NCBI RefSeq assembly: GCF_000473225.1
Contig: NZ_KI421510.1
Location: 70,822-134,821 of the forward strand
Origin: Sedimentitalea nanhaiensis DSM 24252
GTDB lineage: Bacteria > Pseudomonadota > Alphaproteobacteria > Rhodobacterales > Rhodobacteraceae
Reading direction: 5' to 3'
Length of the DNA: 64,000 nucleotides
Shown: piece by piece, positions 7,335-15,464 of the stretch
Position numbering within the stretch: position 1 is the first letter of the stretch
Layout of the letters: each line of letters opens with the position of its first letter
The notes under the pieces: generated by a model
Seen by the model: the letters and a program-made list of their open reading frames with translations, nothing else
The model's database searches: none
What the model was told of the DNA's origin: nothing
Made by a program: the position numbers and the translations under genes

Positions 7335-8531
7335 ATGTCTGATGATATCTACAAAGATATAGCGCAAGCCTATGCCGCTGCGGCCGAAAAAGCTCCTGGC
7401 CTGAAATCGCGATTTACGGCTGCCGGATTCGATCCGGCAGCCGTCACATCGGTGGCGGACCTCTCGCGACTTCCAGTGATGAAAAAAGAAGAGCTTCTGA
7501 AGATCCAGCGCGAGAACCCGCCTTTCGGCGGATTCCTTGCCTCGGATCTGAAGGATATTGGACGGATCTACGTGTCCCCTGGCCCAATTTTCGAGCCGGC
7601 CCTTTCGGGCGAGGGAGGTCATGGCCTGGACCTGCTTTTCAAGGCGGCAGGCGTGGGGCCGGGGGATATCATCCTGAACACCTGGATGTATCATCTTGTG
7701 CCCGCAGGCTTGCTGTTCGACGAAGCGGCACAGGCCGCAGGTGCCACGGTGATTCCCGGCGGCGTGGGCAATACCGAGCTTCAGGCGCAGATCATCGTCG
7801 AAACCGGCGTGACTTCGATCTGCGCCTCGACCGCGTTTTTCCTGACGCTGGCGGACAAGGTGATCGAAACCTATGGCCGCGACGCATGGAAGGTGAAGAC
7901 AGCCTTCCTCGGCGGTGAGATGGGCGACTGGATGGCCAAGCGCCGCCGGATCGAGGCCGAATACGGCGTGTCCACCTGGGCCGCCTATGCCACCGCCGAT
8001 CTAGGCCTTGTCGCCTATGAGGATGGCGGCGAAGGCTATCTGGTTCATCCCGACCGCGTGGTGCAGATCTGCGATCCGGTCAGCGGCGAACAGGTCGCCC
8101 ATGGCGAACCGGGCGAGGTTGTCGTGACCGCGCGCGATGCCACCTGGCCGATGATCCGGTTCGGCACCGGCGACAGCGCCTTTGCCCTGGAAAGCAACGC
8201 GGATGGCACCGTCAGCCGGATTTCAGCATTGCAGGGACGGGTCGGGGCAGCGGTCAAAGTGCGCGAGATTTTCGTTTATCCGCGCGTGGTTGAAGAAGTT
8301 GTCATCGGCACGCCGGGCGCAAAGGCCGCGCAGGCCGTGGTAACGCGCGAGAACGATCGCGACATGATCCGCCTCTCGCTTGTGCTGGAAGACGGTGCCG
8401 ACGCTTCTGCTGCGGAAGCAGCCGCCGCCAAAAACTTCAAACTGCATACACGAATTCGTGTCGACGAAGTGAACATTGTTTCGGAACTACCCGAAAATGC
8501 AGAACTGATCGTCAACCAAAAGGACCGCTAA
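7335..8531 (+). CDS. PaaK-like adenylate-forming protein lacking the phosphate-binding loop
   Basis: The 398-residue protein resembles phenylacetate-CoA ligase: YATADLG fits the A5 motif and MIRFGTGDSAFAL the A7 motif. The glycine-rich SSGTTG loop that holds ATP phosphates is not visible; the equivalent stretch reads YVSPGPIFEPALSGEG. The C-terminal lysine region is also degenerate (ENAELIVNQKDR). It may be inactive as a ligase, or do partial chemistry on an acyl-CoA. GAGGAGG at 7321-7327 is well spaced for the ATG at 7335 and too close for the ATG at 7329, so I use 7335. It is the last gene of the 3046-8531 operon. Confidence 0.72.
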   Translation: MSDDIYKDIAQAYAAAAEKAPGLKSRFTAAGFDPAAVTSVADLSRLPVMKKEELLKIQRENPPFGGFLASDLKDIGRIYVSPGPIFEPALSGEGGHGLDLLFKAAGVGPGDIILNTWMYHLVPAGLLFDEAAQAAGATVIPGGVGNTELQAQIIVETGVTSICASTAFFLTLADKVIETYGRDAWKVKTAFLGGEMGDWMAKRRRIEAEYGVSTWAAYATADLGLVAYEDGGEGYLVHPDRVVQICDPVSGEQVAHGEPGEVVVTARDATWPMIRFGTGDSAFALESNADGTVSRISALQGRVGAAVKVREIFVYPRVVEEVVIGTPGAKAAQAVVTRENDRDMIRLSLVLEDGADASAAEAAAAKNFKLHTRIRVDEVNIVSELPENAELIVNQKDR

Positions 8532-8571
8532 GATCGGGTCTCGATCATTCGCGACAACCGCAGAAACAGAT

Positions 8572-8600
8572 GGGCGGCCGGGCAACCGGCCGCCCTCTTT
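8572..8600. terminator. Rho-independent terminator, probably bidirectional
   Basis: A perfect 10-bp stem, GGGCGGCCGG and CCGGCCGCCC, encloses the tetraloop GCAA and is followed by TCTTT on the plus strand. It sits between the converging ends of the PaaK-like gene and the flavoprotein gene, so it can serve both. Confidence 0.85.
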
Positions 8601-8602
8601 CG

Positions 8603-9568
8603 TCAGGAACAGAGCGCATCTTTGGCGACCTGGTATTCCCGGTCGAGACGGTCGACGTAGTCCGCCGTGGTCATCACCTCTTTCACCGCTCCGATCCCCT
8701 GACCGCTGCCCCAGATGTCACGCCAGGCCTTGGGGCGAATGTCGCCGGTGGCCAGATCGAGTTTGTTGCCGATCCCGGCCAGGTTGTCCGGATCGAGACC
8801 GACCGCCCGCACCGACGGTTTCAGATAGTTGGCATGCACGCCGCTGAAATAGTCGGTATAGACAATATCATCGGCCCCGCCTTCGACGATCATTTGCTTG
8901 TACTCCTCCGACGCGACCGCCTCGGTCATGGCAATGAAGGGGGATCCGATATACCCAAAATCCGCACCCATGGCCTGCGCCGCCAGAATTGAGCGCCCGG
9001 TCGCGATGGACCCGGACAGGGCAAGCGGACCATCGAACCATTCCCGGATTTCCTGAACCAGCGCAAAGGGTGACAAGGCCCCGGCGTGGCCGCCAGCGCC
9101 GGCGCAGACCGCGATCAGGCCGTCGGCGCCCTTGTCGATCGCTTTCCTGGCGTATTTGTTGTTGATTACATCGTGCAGTACAGTGCCGCCGCACTCATGT
9201 GCCGCCTGGTTGACGTCTTCCCGTGCGCCCATTGATGTGATCCAGACAGGCACTTTCCAGCGCGCACATATTTCGACGTCCCGCTCAATCCGATCATTCG
9301 ATCGATGGACGATCTGGTTGACCGCGAATGGCGCGGCGGGCCGATCGGGATTGGCCTGATTGTGCGCGTCAAGCTCTTCAGTGATGCGCTTGAGCCAGGC
9401 TTCAAGCAGCGGCGGTTCACCTTCGGACTCGCGTGCGTTCAGCGCCGGAAAGCTGCCGATGACGCCGGCTTTGCACTGGGCGACGACAAGATCCGGCCCG
9501 GACACCAGGAACATGGGCGAGCAGATCACAGGCAGGCGCAAGCGGCCGAGAGGGGTGTCGGAGTACAT
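8603..9568 (-). CDS. Nitronate monooxygenase / 2-nitropropane dioxygenase family flavoprotein
   Basis: The 321-residue TIM-barrel protein starts with LRLPVICSPMFLVSGPDLV and has CAGAGGHAGALSPF, the family's FMN-binding and His-containing segment, then LSGSIATGRSILAAQAMGADFGYIGSPF for phosphate binding. Annotated members oxidise nitronates, but a branch (IpdC of the steroid ring-degradation pathway in actinobacteria) acts on acyl-CoA thioesters. Because every neighbour handles acyl-CoA, an acyl-CoA substrate is more likely here than a nitroalkane; that is inference. It stands alone on the minus strand between two plus-strand operons. The 223 bp upstream to 9791 show no clear operator. Confidence 0.82.
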   Translation of the reverse strand: MYSDTPLGRLRLPVICSPMFLVSGPDLVVAQCKAGVIGSFPALNARESEGEPPLLEAWLKRITEELDAHNQANPDRPAAPFAVNQIVHRSNDRIERDVEICARWKVPVWITSMGAREDVNQAAHECGGTVLHDVINNKYARKAIDKGADGLIAVCAGAGGHAGALSPFALVQEIREWFDGPLALSGSIATGRSILAAQAMGADFGYIGSPFIAMTEAVASEEYKQMIVEGGADDIVYTDYFSGVHANYLKPSVRAVGLDPDNLAGIGNKLDLATGDIRPKAWRDIWGSGQGIGAVKEVMTTADYVDRLDREYQVAKDALCS

Positions 9569-9791
9569 TGTCTATTTCTTCTTTGCTGTTTCAACAGGGG
9601 GTGCCGAGGCCCGTAGCCGTGACGGGCGCGCATGGGAAGGGAAGCCGAAAAAACGTGCCAGCAGACCGCAAGGAAATACACAGAACGGGTGAATTTTACA
9701 CATGTCTGATTTTCCGCACCGGACTATTGCCCGTCGCTCAATGCCACTCCTATCGTGTTCCATGCTAGCCCATTCCTGGGAGGAGGAAGCG

Positions 9792-10562
9792 GTGCCATTG
9801 CTCTACAGCCGCTCGGAAAGCGTTGGTCGGATGACTTTCGATTTTCCCGAGAAGAAGAATGCCCTTGATCAAGACGCACGCAAAGAGATGGAACGCATCG
9901 TCACCCAGGTGCGCGACGATGACCGCGTGCGCGCGCTGTTGATCACGGGTGCCGGGGGCGCGTTTTGCGCCGGAGGCGATATCAGCACCTTCGCCGGTTC
10001 TTCGCCTGTGGCCATGCGGGACCGCATGAAACAACAGCACCGCGTAACCCGGATGCTATATGATCTTGAAAAGCCGGTCGTCGCGGCGGTTGCCGGGCCG
10101 GCCTTTGGCGTGGGGTTCAACATTGCGCTTCTGGCTGACGTGATCCTGGCCGCGCCCTCGGCCCGCTTTTGCCAGGCCTATGCGCGCGTGGCGATCGTGC
10201 CCGACGGTGGCGGGCTTTACTTGCTGGCGCGGACGGTCGGGACGCAGCGGGCGAAGGCGATGTTCCTGACGGCCCAGGTGATCGATGCCCAAGAGGCGCA
10301 CGACCTTGGGATCGTCCACGCAATCCACGAAGAAGACGCGCTCGACGCAGAGGCCGATGCGCTGGCCGTGCGTCTGGCCGAAGGGCCGACCCGAGCCTTT
10401 GGGCTGGGCAAGTCGATGCTGAACCGTGGCATGGATTGCGATTTCGCGACCTATCTCGAGATCGAGGCAACCGCCGAAGCCCATATCATGCAGACCGCAG
10501 ATCACCGCGAGGCGGTCGCCTCTTTCAAGGAAAAGCGCCCGCCGGGCTTTGTCGGATCATGA
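9792..10562 (+). CDS. Crotonase, PaaG-like enoyl-CoA isomerase/hydratase
   Basis: The 256-residue protein has AGGDISTFA and GPAFGVGFNIALLADVILA (oxyanion hole). The active-site stretch reads QAYARVAIVPDGGGLYLLAR: the first catalytic Glu of hydratases is absent, but there is an Asp in VPDGGG, as in PaaG-type isomerases. I take it as a double-bond isomerase or a related enzyme. I chose GTG at 9792 because GGGAGGAGG lies just before it and the family N-terminus begins there; an in-frame ATG at 9702 would add a 30-residue, non-conserved leader. It opens the 9792-17972 operon and overlaps the next gene by ATGA. Confidence 0.85.
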   Translation: MPLLYSRSESVGRMTFDFPEKKNALDQDARKEMERIVTQVRDDDRVRALLITGAGGAFCAGGDISTFAGSSPVAMRDRMKQQHRVTRMLYDLEKPVVAAVAGPAFGVGFNIALLADVILAAPSARFCQAYARVAIVPDGGGLYLLARTVGTQRAKAMFLTAQVIDAQEAHDLGIVHAIHEEDALDAEADALAVRLAEGPTRAFGLGKSMLNRGMDCDFATYLEIEATAEAHIMQTADHREAVASFKEKRPPGFVGS

Positions 10563-11749
10563 ACGCGGCGCCCGATTGTGGCCCGCTGGCCGGTCTTCGG
10601 GTGATCGACCTCGGGCAGGTCTACCTTGGGCCCTATTGCGGTCTGATGTTCGCGCTCATGGGGGCCGAGGTCATCAAGGTCGAGCCGCCCGGCGGCGACA
10701 GTATCCGCGGCATCGCGGGCGGGCGCGAGAACCCCGCAGCGATGATGCTCAATTCCAGCAAACAGAGCGTGACGCTTGATCTGGGGTCCGAGGGCGGGCG
10801 CAGCGCCCTGCTGGCGCTGGCAGATTCGGCCGATGTTCTAATCGAGAATTTCCGTCCCGGTACGATGGAGAAACTGGGGCTGGGGTGGGAAACACTCTGT
10901 GCCCGCAATCCGCGCCTGGTCATGGGGTCAGGAAAGGGTTACGCGGCCGATTCCGTCTATCGCGATGCGCCGGCGATGGATTTTCCTATTCAGGCCCTGA
11001 CCGGGCTGATGTCGGTGACCGGGTTTCCCGATGGTCCGCCGGTGAAATGCGGCGCAGCGATCACCGATTTTCTGGGCGGTATCCACCTTTTTGGTGGCAT
11101 TATGGCGGCGTTGCATGCGCGCGGCGCGACAGGGCGCGGGGACTTTGTCCAGATCGCGATGCAGGACGTCACGCACCACGCGCTGGCGTCGAATATCGCA
11201 AGCTATCTGCTGGCGCCTGACGGGTTCGCCGACCGGGCCGGCAACAGTCAGGCCGTGCTCAAGGTCGCACCCTACGACCTGTTTCCGGCGCGCGACGGGC
11301 AGGTGGCCATCATGTGCCTGAATGATCGCCACTGGCAGCAGCTGACCCGGGCCATGGGTCGCCCTGATCTGGCCGAAGATCCCGAACTGGCCGCGGGACC
11401 CGCGCGCTGCGCGCGGCGTGCCCAAGTCGATGGCTGGGTGACGGCGTGGACCTCAAGTCAGACCCGCGCCGAGATTTTCGCGGCCCTGAGCAGCGCACAT
11501 GTGCCGGGCGCCCCGGTGCGCACGCTCGCTGAGGTGGTGTCGGACGATGACATGCGCGCCCGCGGCATGATCCATGACCTTCCGCATCCAGACCTGGGCA
11601 CGGTCCCTGTTCCAGGGCTGCCGATGCGTTTCGCGGCTCACCCACAGGTCGCCCCTATCCCCGCACCAACCGTAGGCGCCGATACGGCGCGCATCCTGGC
11701 CGCGCTGGAACAGGACCTGCCCTCTGCTCAATCAAAGGACACCTACTGA
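10559..11749 (+). CDS. Family III CoA-transferase (CaiB/BaiF)
   Basis: The 396-residue protein begins GPLAGLRVIDLGQVYLGPYCGLMFALMGAEVIKVEPP, typical of the family, with VLIENFRPGTMEKLGLGWE. The probable nucleophile is the Asp in RDAPAMDFPIQALTG, where formyl-CoA and succinyl-CoA transferases carry their catalytic Asp, so true CoA transfer to a free acid is likely. The start overlaps the preceding stop as ATGA; a longer open frame back to 10169 is out-of-frame reading of the crotonase gene. Two ACADs follow directly, suggesting that this enzyme activates their substrate. Confidence 0.87.
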   Translation: MNAAPDCGPLAGLRVIDLGQVYLGPYCGLMFALMGAEVIKVEPPGGDSIRGIAGGRENPAAMMLNSSKQSVTLDLGSEGGRSALLALADSADVLIENFRPGTMEKLGLGWETLCARNPRLVMGSGKGYAADSVYRDAPAMDFPIQALTGLMSVTGFPDGPPVKCGAAITDFLGGIHLFGGIMAALHARGATGRGDFVQIAMQDVTHHALASNIASYLLAPDGFADRAGNSQAVLKVAPYDLFPARDGQVAIMCLNDRHWQQLTRAMGRPDLAEDPELAAGPARCARRAQVDGWVTAWTSSQTRAEIFAALSSAHVPGAPVRTLAEVVSDDDMRARGMIHDLPHPDLGTVPVPGLPMRFAAHPQVAPIPAPTVGADTARILAALEQDLPSAQSKDTY

Positions 11750-11750
11750 C

Positions 11751-12926
11751 ATGTTCAAGCTCGATCCGGAATTGGAGGATTTTCGCAACGAGGCACGCAA
11801 GCTGGCTGAGCGCGAGTTTGCTCCCAGGGCCGCCCATTGGGACGAAGCCGAAGAGTTTCCAGCCGCGAACCGCGACAAGCTGGCCGAACTTGGCTATCTG
11901 GGAATGTTCATCCCTGAAGAATACGGCGGCTCCGGCGCGCCAGTGATCCAGGGCACGGTGTTTCTGGAAGAAATGGCGCGGGTCTGTTTCAACACGGCGC
12001 TGGTCTCGCAACTCTACCTGAACGGCCCATCCCGGGCAATCAGCGTTCTGGGCAGCGACGAGCAGAAAAAGCGGTTCCTGCCAGACATGGCGGCCGGCAA
12101 GAAATTCATCGCAATCGCCATCAGCGAGCCAGAGGCGGGGTCGGCGGTGACAGACCTGCGCACCACGGCCACAAGGGACGGCGACGGATGGGTGCTGAAT
12201 GGCAACAAATGCTGGTCCACGGGCGCCCATGTGGCCGATTATGCGCTGGTCTTCTGCCGTTTCGGCAAGGCCAGCGGGGCGAAGGGGATTGGTGCCTTTG
12301 TCGTCGATCTGAAGAAGCCGGGCGCGCGGATCGGCCACATATCGCTGAAGATGGGTGGCCGGGGGCTGACCGAGGCCGAGATTATCCTTGAAAACTACAA
12401 GGCCGGTCCCGAGGATGTGCTGGTCGAAGGGGACCCGGAAAGCTCGCGCTCCTTCGCGCTGTTGATGAGCAGTTTCGGACCCGAGCGGGTGGGCAACGCA
12501 GCGATGTGCGTGGGGCTGGCGCAGGGCGCTTTCGATGCTGCAAAGTCGTATTCCGAGATTCGCCATCAGTTCGGGCGCCCGATCAAGGAATTCCAGGGCC
12601 TGCAATGGAAAATCGCCGACATGGCCACACAGATCCATGCTGCGCGTCTGATGGTCTATCGGGCCGCGACCAACCCCGCGCCGAACGGCTTTCCCGATCC
12701 GATGGATGCGACCATGGCCAAGCTTTACGCCAACGAAATGGCGCAGAGGGTCACGAACGAAGCGCTGCAGATCCACGGTCACAATGGTTACACGCGCGAA
12801 TACCCGCTGGAACGTATGGTGCGTGACGCGCGCGGCTTCGCGCTTGGCGGTGGCACCGTCGAAATCCTGCGCAATACGATCGCCGCCATGGTCTACGGCC
12901 ACAGCTTCGACCAGCGGCGGGGGTAG
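11751..12926 (+). CDS. Acyl-CoA dehydrogenase
   Basis: The 391-residue full-length ACAD has AIAISEPEAGSAVTDLRTTA and YSEIRHQFGRPIKEFQGLQWKIADM. The C-terminal loop reads ALGGGTVEILRNTIAAMVYG instead of YEGT, so any catalytic acid must come from elsewhere in the fold. It is followed after 5 bp by another full-length ACAD with similar motifs. Unlike the alpha/beta pairs elsewhere in this window, neither of these two has the short loop-less C-terminus, so they are better seen as two separate homotetramers for successive or alternative substrates. Confidence 0.88.
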   Translation: MFKLDPELEDFRNEARKLAEREFAPRAAHWDEAEEFPAANRDKLAELGYLGMFIPEEYGGSGAPVIQGTVFLEEMARVCFNTALVSQLYLNGPSRAISVLGSDEQKKRFLPDMAAGKKFIAIAISEPEAGSAVTDLRTTATRDGDGWVLNGNKCWSTGAHVADYALVFCRFGKASGAKGIGAFVVDLKKPGARIGHISLKMGGRGLTEAEIILENYKAGPEDVLVEGDPESSRSFALLMSSFGPERVGNAAMCVGLAQGAFDAAKSYSEIRHQFGRPIKEFQGLQWKIADMATQIHAARLMVYRAATNPAPNGFPDPMDATMAKLYANEMAQRVTNEALQIHGHNGYTREYPLERMVRDARGFALGGGTVEILRNTIAAMVYGHSFDQRRG

Positions 12927-12931
12927 GGCGG

Positions 12932-14086
12932 ATGCATCCCTCGTTGCTAACGACAGAACAGGTCGCTCTCAAGGATGCCGCGCGCAAACTGGCGCTCGGG
13001 GAATTCCGGGACCGCGCCGCACGCTGGGACCGCGACGGCATCTACCCCGAGGAAAACCACCATCGCCTGGGCGCGCTTGGCTATCTGGGCATGACCATTC
13101 CCGAAGAATACGGCGGTGGCGGTACGCCGCTGGTGGATTGCTATCTCGTGATCGAAGAACTGGCCAAGGTGGATTTCAATACCGCGCTGATCGTTCACGA
13201 TCAGAACGTCTCGCCCCGGATCATCGCCACCTGCGGCAGCGAGGCGTTGAAGCAGGCTTTCCTGCCCCGCTTCGCCGCGGGCGAGATCGAATGCGCGATC
13301 TCCTGGTCCGAGCCCGAGGCCGGGTCGGACGCCACCGCGGTGACGACATCGCTGCGCCCGGACGGGGACGGGTTTGTGCTGAACGGCGGCAAGATCTTTA
13401 CCACTTTCGGCGACAGGGCCGATTACCTTCTGGTCTATGCTCGGTTCTGCGAAAGCAAAGGCGCGCGAGGCATCGGAACCGTTTTGGTGCACCGCAAAAG
13501 CCCCGGCGTTTCGGTCCATATTCTTGAACAGAAGATGGGCGCGCGCGGCTGCAACGAATGCGAGATCCATTTCGACGATGTGCGGGTGCCGTCCGAAAAC
13601 GTCGTGACCGAAGGGCTGGCCGGCAACTCCAGCGGCTTTGTCCGCCCGCTGGGTGTCTATAACGCCACGCGCGTCGGCATGGGGATACTGGCGCTTGGTG
13701 TCGCCGAGGGGGCGTTCGACCTTGCACGCGACTACATGAAGACCCGCCGGCAATTCGGCAAGGCGCTGTCCGAGATGCAGGGGCTGCAATGGATGATGTC
13801 GGACATGAAGGTGCAGATCGAGGCCGCGCGGTCGTTGTGTTATACGGCGCTGTCGCTGATCGACCGCGGCCAGCCCGATCCAACATTGTCTTCGATCGCC
13901 AAGGTTCAGGCCACCGAAATGGCACAGCGCGTCACCCATGACGCCATGCAGATGTTCGGTGGCTACGGCTATTTCGGTTCGCTTCCGTTGGAGCGGATGG
14001 TGAGGGATGTGCGGATGCTGACGATCACCGGGGGAACGACCCAGATACATAAGAACGGGATTGCTCGGGCGCTGTTCACTGACTGA
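12932..14086 (+). CDS. Acyl-CoA dehydrogenase
   Basis: The 384-residue ACAD has CAISWSEPEAGSDATAVTTS, YMKTRRQFGKALSEMQGLQWMMSDM and a C-terminal MLTITGGTTQIHKNGIARALF. The base-bearing loop of medium-chain dehydrogenase is again GGTT rather than EGT. It resembles the gene before it over its whole length, so tandem duplication followed by divergence is plausible. It would oxidise an acyl-CoA with FAD and pass electrons to ETF. A crotonase gene follows after 28 bp. Confidence 0.88.
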   Translation: MHPSLLTTEQVALKDAARKLALGEFRDRAARWDRDGIYPEENHHRLGALGYLGMTIPEEYGGGGTPLVDCYLVIEELAKVDFNTALIVHDQNVSPRIIATCGSEALKQAFLPRFAAGEIECAISWSEPEAGSDATAVTTSLRPDGDGFVLNGGKIFTTFGDRADYLLVYARFCESKGARGIGTVLVHRKSPGVSVHILEQKMGARGCNECEIHFDDVRVPSENVVTEGLAGNSSGFVRPLGVYNATRVGMGILALGVAEGAFDLARDYMKTRRQFGKALSEMQGLQWMMSDMKVQIEAARSLCYTALSLIDRGQPDPTLSSIAKVQATEMAQRVTHDAMQMFGGYGYFGSLPLERMVRDVRMLTITGGTTQIHKNGIARALFTD

Positions 14087-14114
14087 CGAATCTTCGCCAA
14101 AGGGAGGGGTGGTC

Positions 14115-14891
14115 ATGACAAGCGATATCACTGTGGAACACTCAGAAGGTCTGGCCGTCGTGTCGTTGAACCGGCCCGACAAGCTGAATGCGCTGACCCT
14201 CGACATGCGCGTCGAACTCCTGGACGCGTTTCGCGATATCCAAACTGACCCGCGGATTCGCGCCGTATTACTGCGGGCCGAGGGCCGCGCTTTTTGTGCG
14301 GGTGCGGATATTTCGACCATGGGCAAGGACGATGTCTGGGGTGATCGGGCGCGCTTGTACAGGGCGCACCAGATGATCCTTTCCATATTCAATTGCGAGA
14401 AGCCTGTGGTTGCCGCGGTGCGCGGTCCGGCGGTCGGGATCGGTCTGAGCATGGCGCTCGCCTGCGACGTTATCCTGCTCTCCGAGACGGCAAGATTCGG
14501 TCAGGTTTTTCGCAAGATCGGGCTGGCCCCCGATGGCGGCGCGGCGTTTTTCCTTCAGAATCTGATCGGTCGGCAACGTGCGACGGACCTTGCCTTCTCA
14601 GCGCGGATGGTGCCGGCGGATGAAGCCCTGAGCCTGGGATTGGCAAGCCAGGTTCATCCCGATGATGCCCTCGACCGGGCGGCCCTGGACTATGCGACAG
14701 ACCTGGCCGCGGGGCCAACCTTTGCCCTGGCCGGTACCAAGCGGCTGATGCGCGCCGCGATGCAACCGTCTCTGGAGAGCTTTCTTGAAACAGAAGCCAT
14801 CATTCAGGGGCAAATCATCAAGAGCGCGGATCACGCCGAAGGCATCGACGCCTTTCTGAGCAAGAGAAAACCGGTTTTCCGTGGCGTATGA
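14115..14891 (+). CDS. Crotonase, PaaG-like
   Basis: The 258-residue protein has FCAGADISTMG and GPAVGIGLSMALACDVILL. The active-site segment is GQVFRKIGLAPDGGAAFFLQ, with no Glu at the hydratase position and an Asp in APDGG, as in its relative at 9792. It is therefore probably an isomerase or a specialised hydratase. The ATG at 14115 follows AAAGGGAGGGG. An earlier in-frame ATG at 14061 lies inside the ACAD gene and would add a non-conserved leader. The stop overlaps a possible ATG for the next gene. Confidence 0.86.
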   Translation: MTSDITVEHSEGLAVVSLNRPDKLNALTLDMRVELLDAFRDIQTDPRIRAVLLRAEGRAFCAGADISTMGKDDVWGDRARLYRAHQMILSIFNCEKPVVAAVRGPAVGIGLSMALACDVILLSETARFGQVFRKIGLAPDGGAAFFLQNLIGRQRATDLAFSARMVPADEALSLGLASQVHPDDALDRAALDYATDLAAGPTFALAGTKRLMRAAMQPSLESFLETEAIIQGQIIKSADHAEGIDAFLSKRKPVFRGV

Positions 14892-14932
14892 CCAAGCGGA
14901 TTGGCCCTTTTTACGACAGGGAAGAGATAGTG

Positions 14933-15454
14933 ATGGAAACAGTCATTGCACGACTTGGCAGGGTGTCGCGGATTATCACCTATATTGCGACTGCCCTGGC
15001 GGCCCTGATGATGGTCCACGTCACGCTCGATGTCATCCTGAGCCAGTTCATCGCCGAGCCCCTGCCGGGCACGGTGGATTACGTGTCGTATTATTACATG
15101 GTCGGGCTGGTCTTTCTGCCGCTTCCCTTCGTCGAATACACCAACGAGCACATCAAGGTCGACCTGATCCACGATCTGCTCCCGACGGGGGCGAGGACCG
15201 CTCTCGACATGCTGGCTCTGGCGCTGTCTGCGGTGTTCTACGGGCTGCTCACCTGGCAGACCTGGATCGATGCCGTCGAAAAATACCTCATCGGCGAGCA
15301 ATCCATGGGCATGGCGGCGGTGACCGTCTGGCCCGGTCGCTTCTGTCTGCCTCTTGGTGCGGGGCTGATGGTTCTGCTCTTGCTGGCCAAGCTGATCCAG
15401 AGGCCTTTCACCGACGCTGGCATGGCCGGCCCCAATCACGACATGTACGAATAG
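14933..15454 (+). CDS. dctQ: TRAP transporter small permease (DctQ)
   Basis: The 173-residue protein has four hydrophobic segments and the DctQ pattern ALMMVHVTLDVILSQF, then YYYMVGLVFLPLPFVEYTNEHIKVDLI. It forms the small membrane subunit of a tripartite ATP-independent periplasmic transporter that uses the sodium gradient to import organic acids. The ATG at 14933 is preferred over an in-frame ATG at 14888 (ATGA with the gene before) because AGGGAAGAGA precedes it and the conserved part begins there; the longer form cannot be excluded. The large permease follows 10 bp later. Confidence 0.87.
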   Translation: METVIARLGRVSRIITYIATALAALMMVHVTLDVILSQFIAEPLPGTVDYVSYYYMVGLVFLPLPFVEYTNEHIKVDLIHDLLPTGARTALDMLALALSAVFYGLLTWQTWIDAVEKYLIGEQSMGMAAVTVWPGRFCLPLGAGLMVLLLLAKLIQRPFTDAGMAGPNHDMYE

Positions 15455-15464
15455 GAGTGGAACG

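Noticed and set aside
9695-9702. ACACATGT in the 9569-9791 gap as a degenerate operator
   Set aside because: Lacks the central TA step and half-site spacing of the other sites.
9702-9791. Thirty-residue N-terminal extension for the crotonase at 9792
   Set aside because: No ribosome site before the ATG at 9702, while GGGAGGAGG stands before the GTG at 9792 where family similarity begins.
11495-11504. GCACATGTGC palindrome as another operator copy
   Set aside because: It lies within a CoA-transferase gene, and its core is two bases shorter than CACATATGTG, so half-site spacing differs.
12947-14452. 501-codon minus-strand open frame opposite the second ACAD and crotonase
   Set aside because: Antisense shadow of two conserved proteins; composition is not protein-like.
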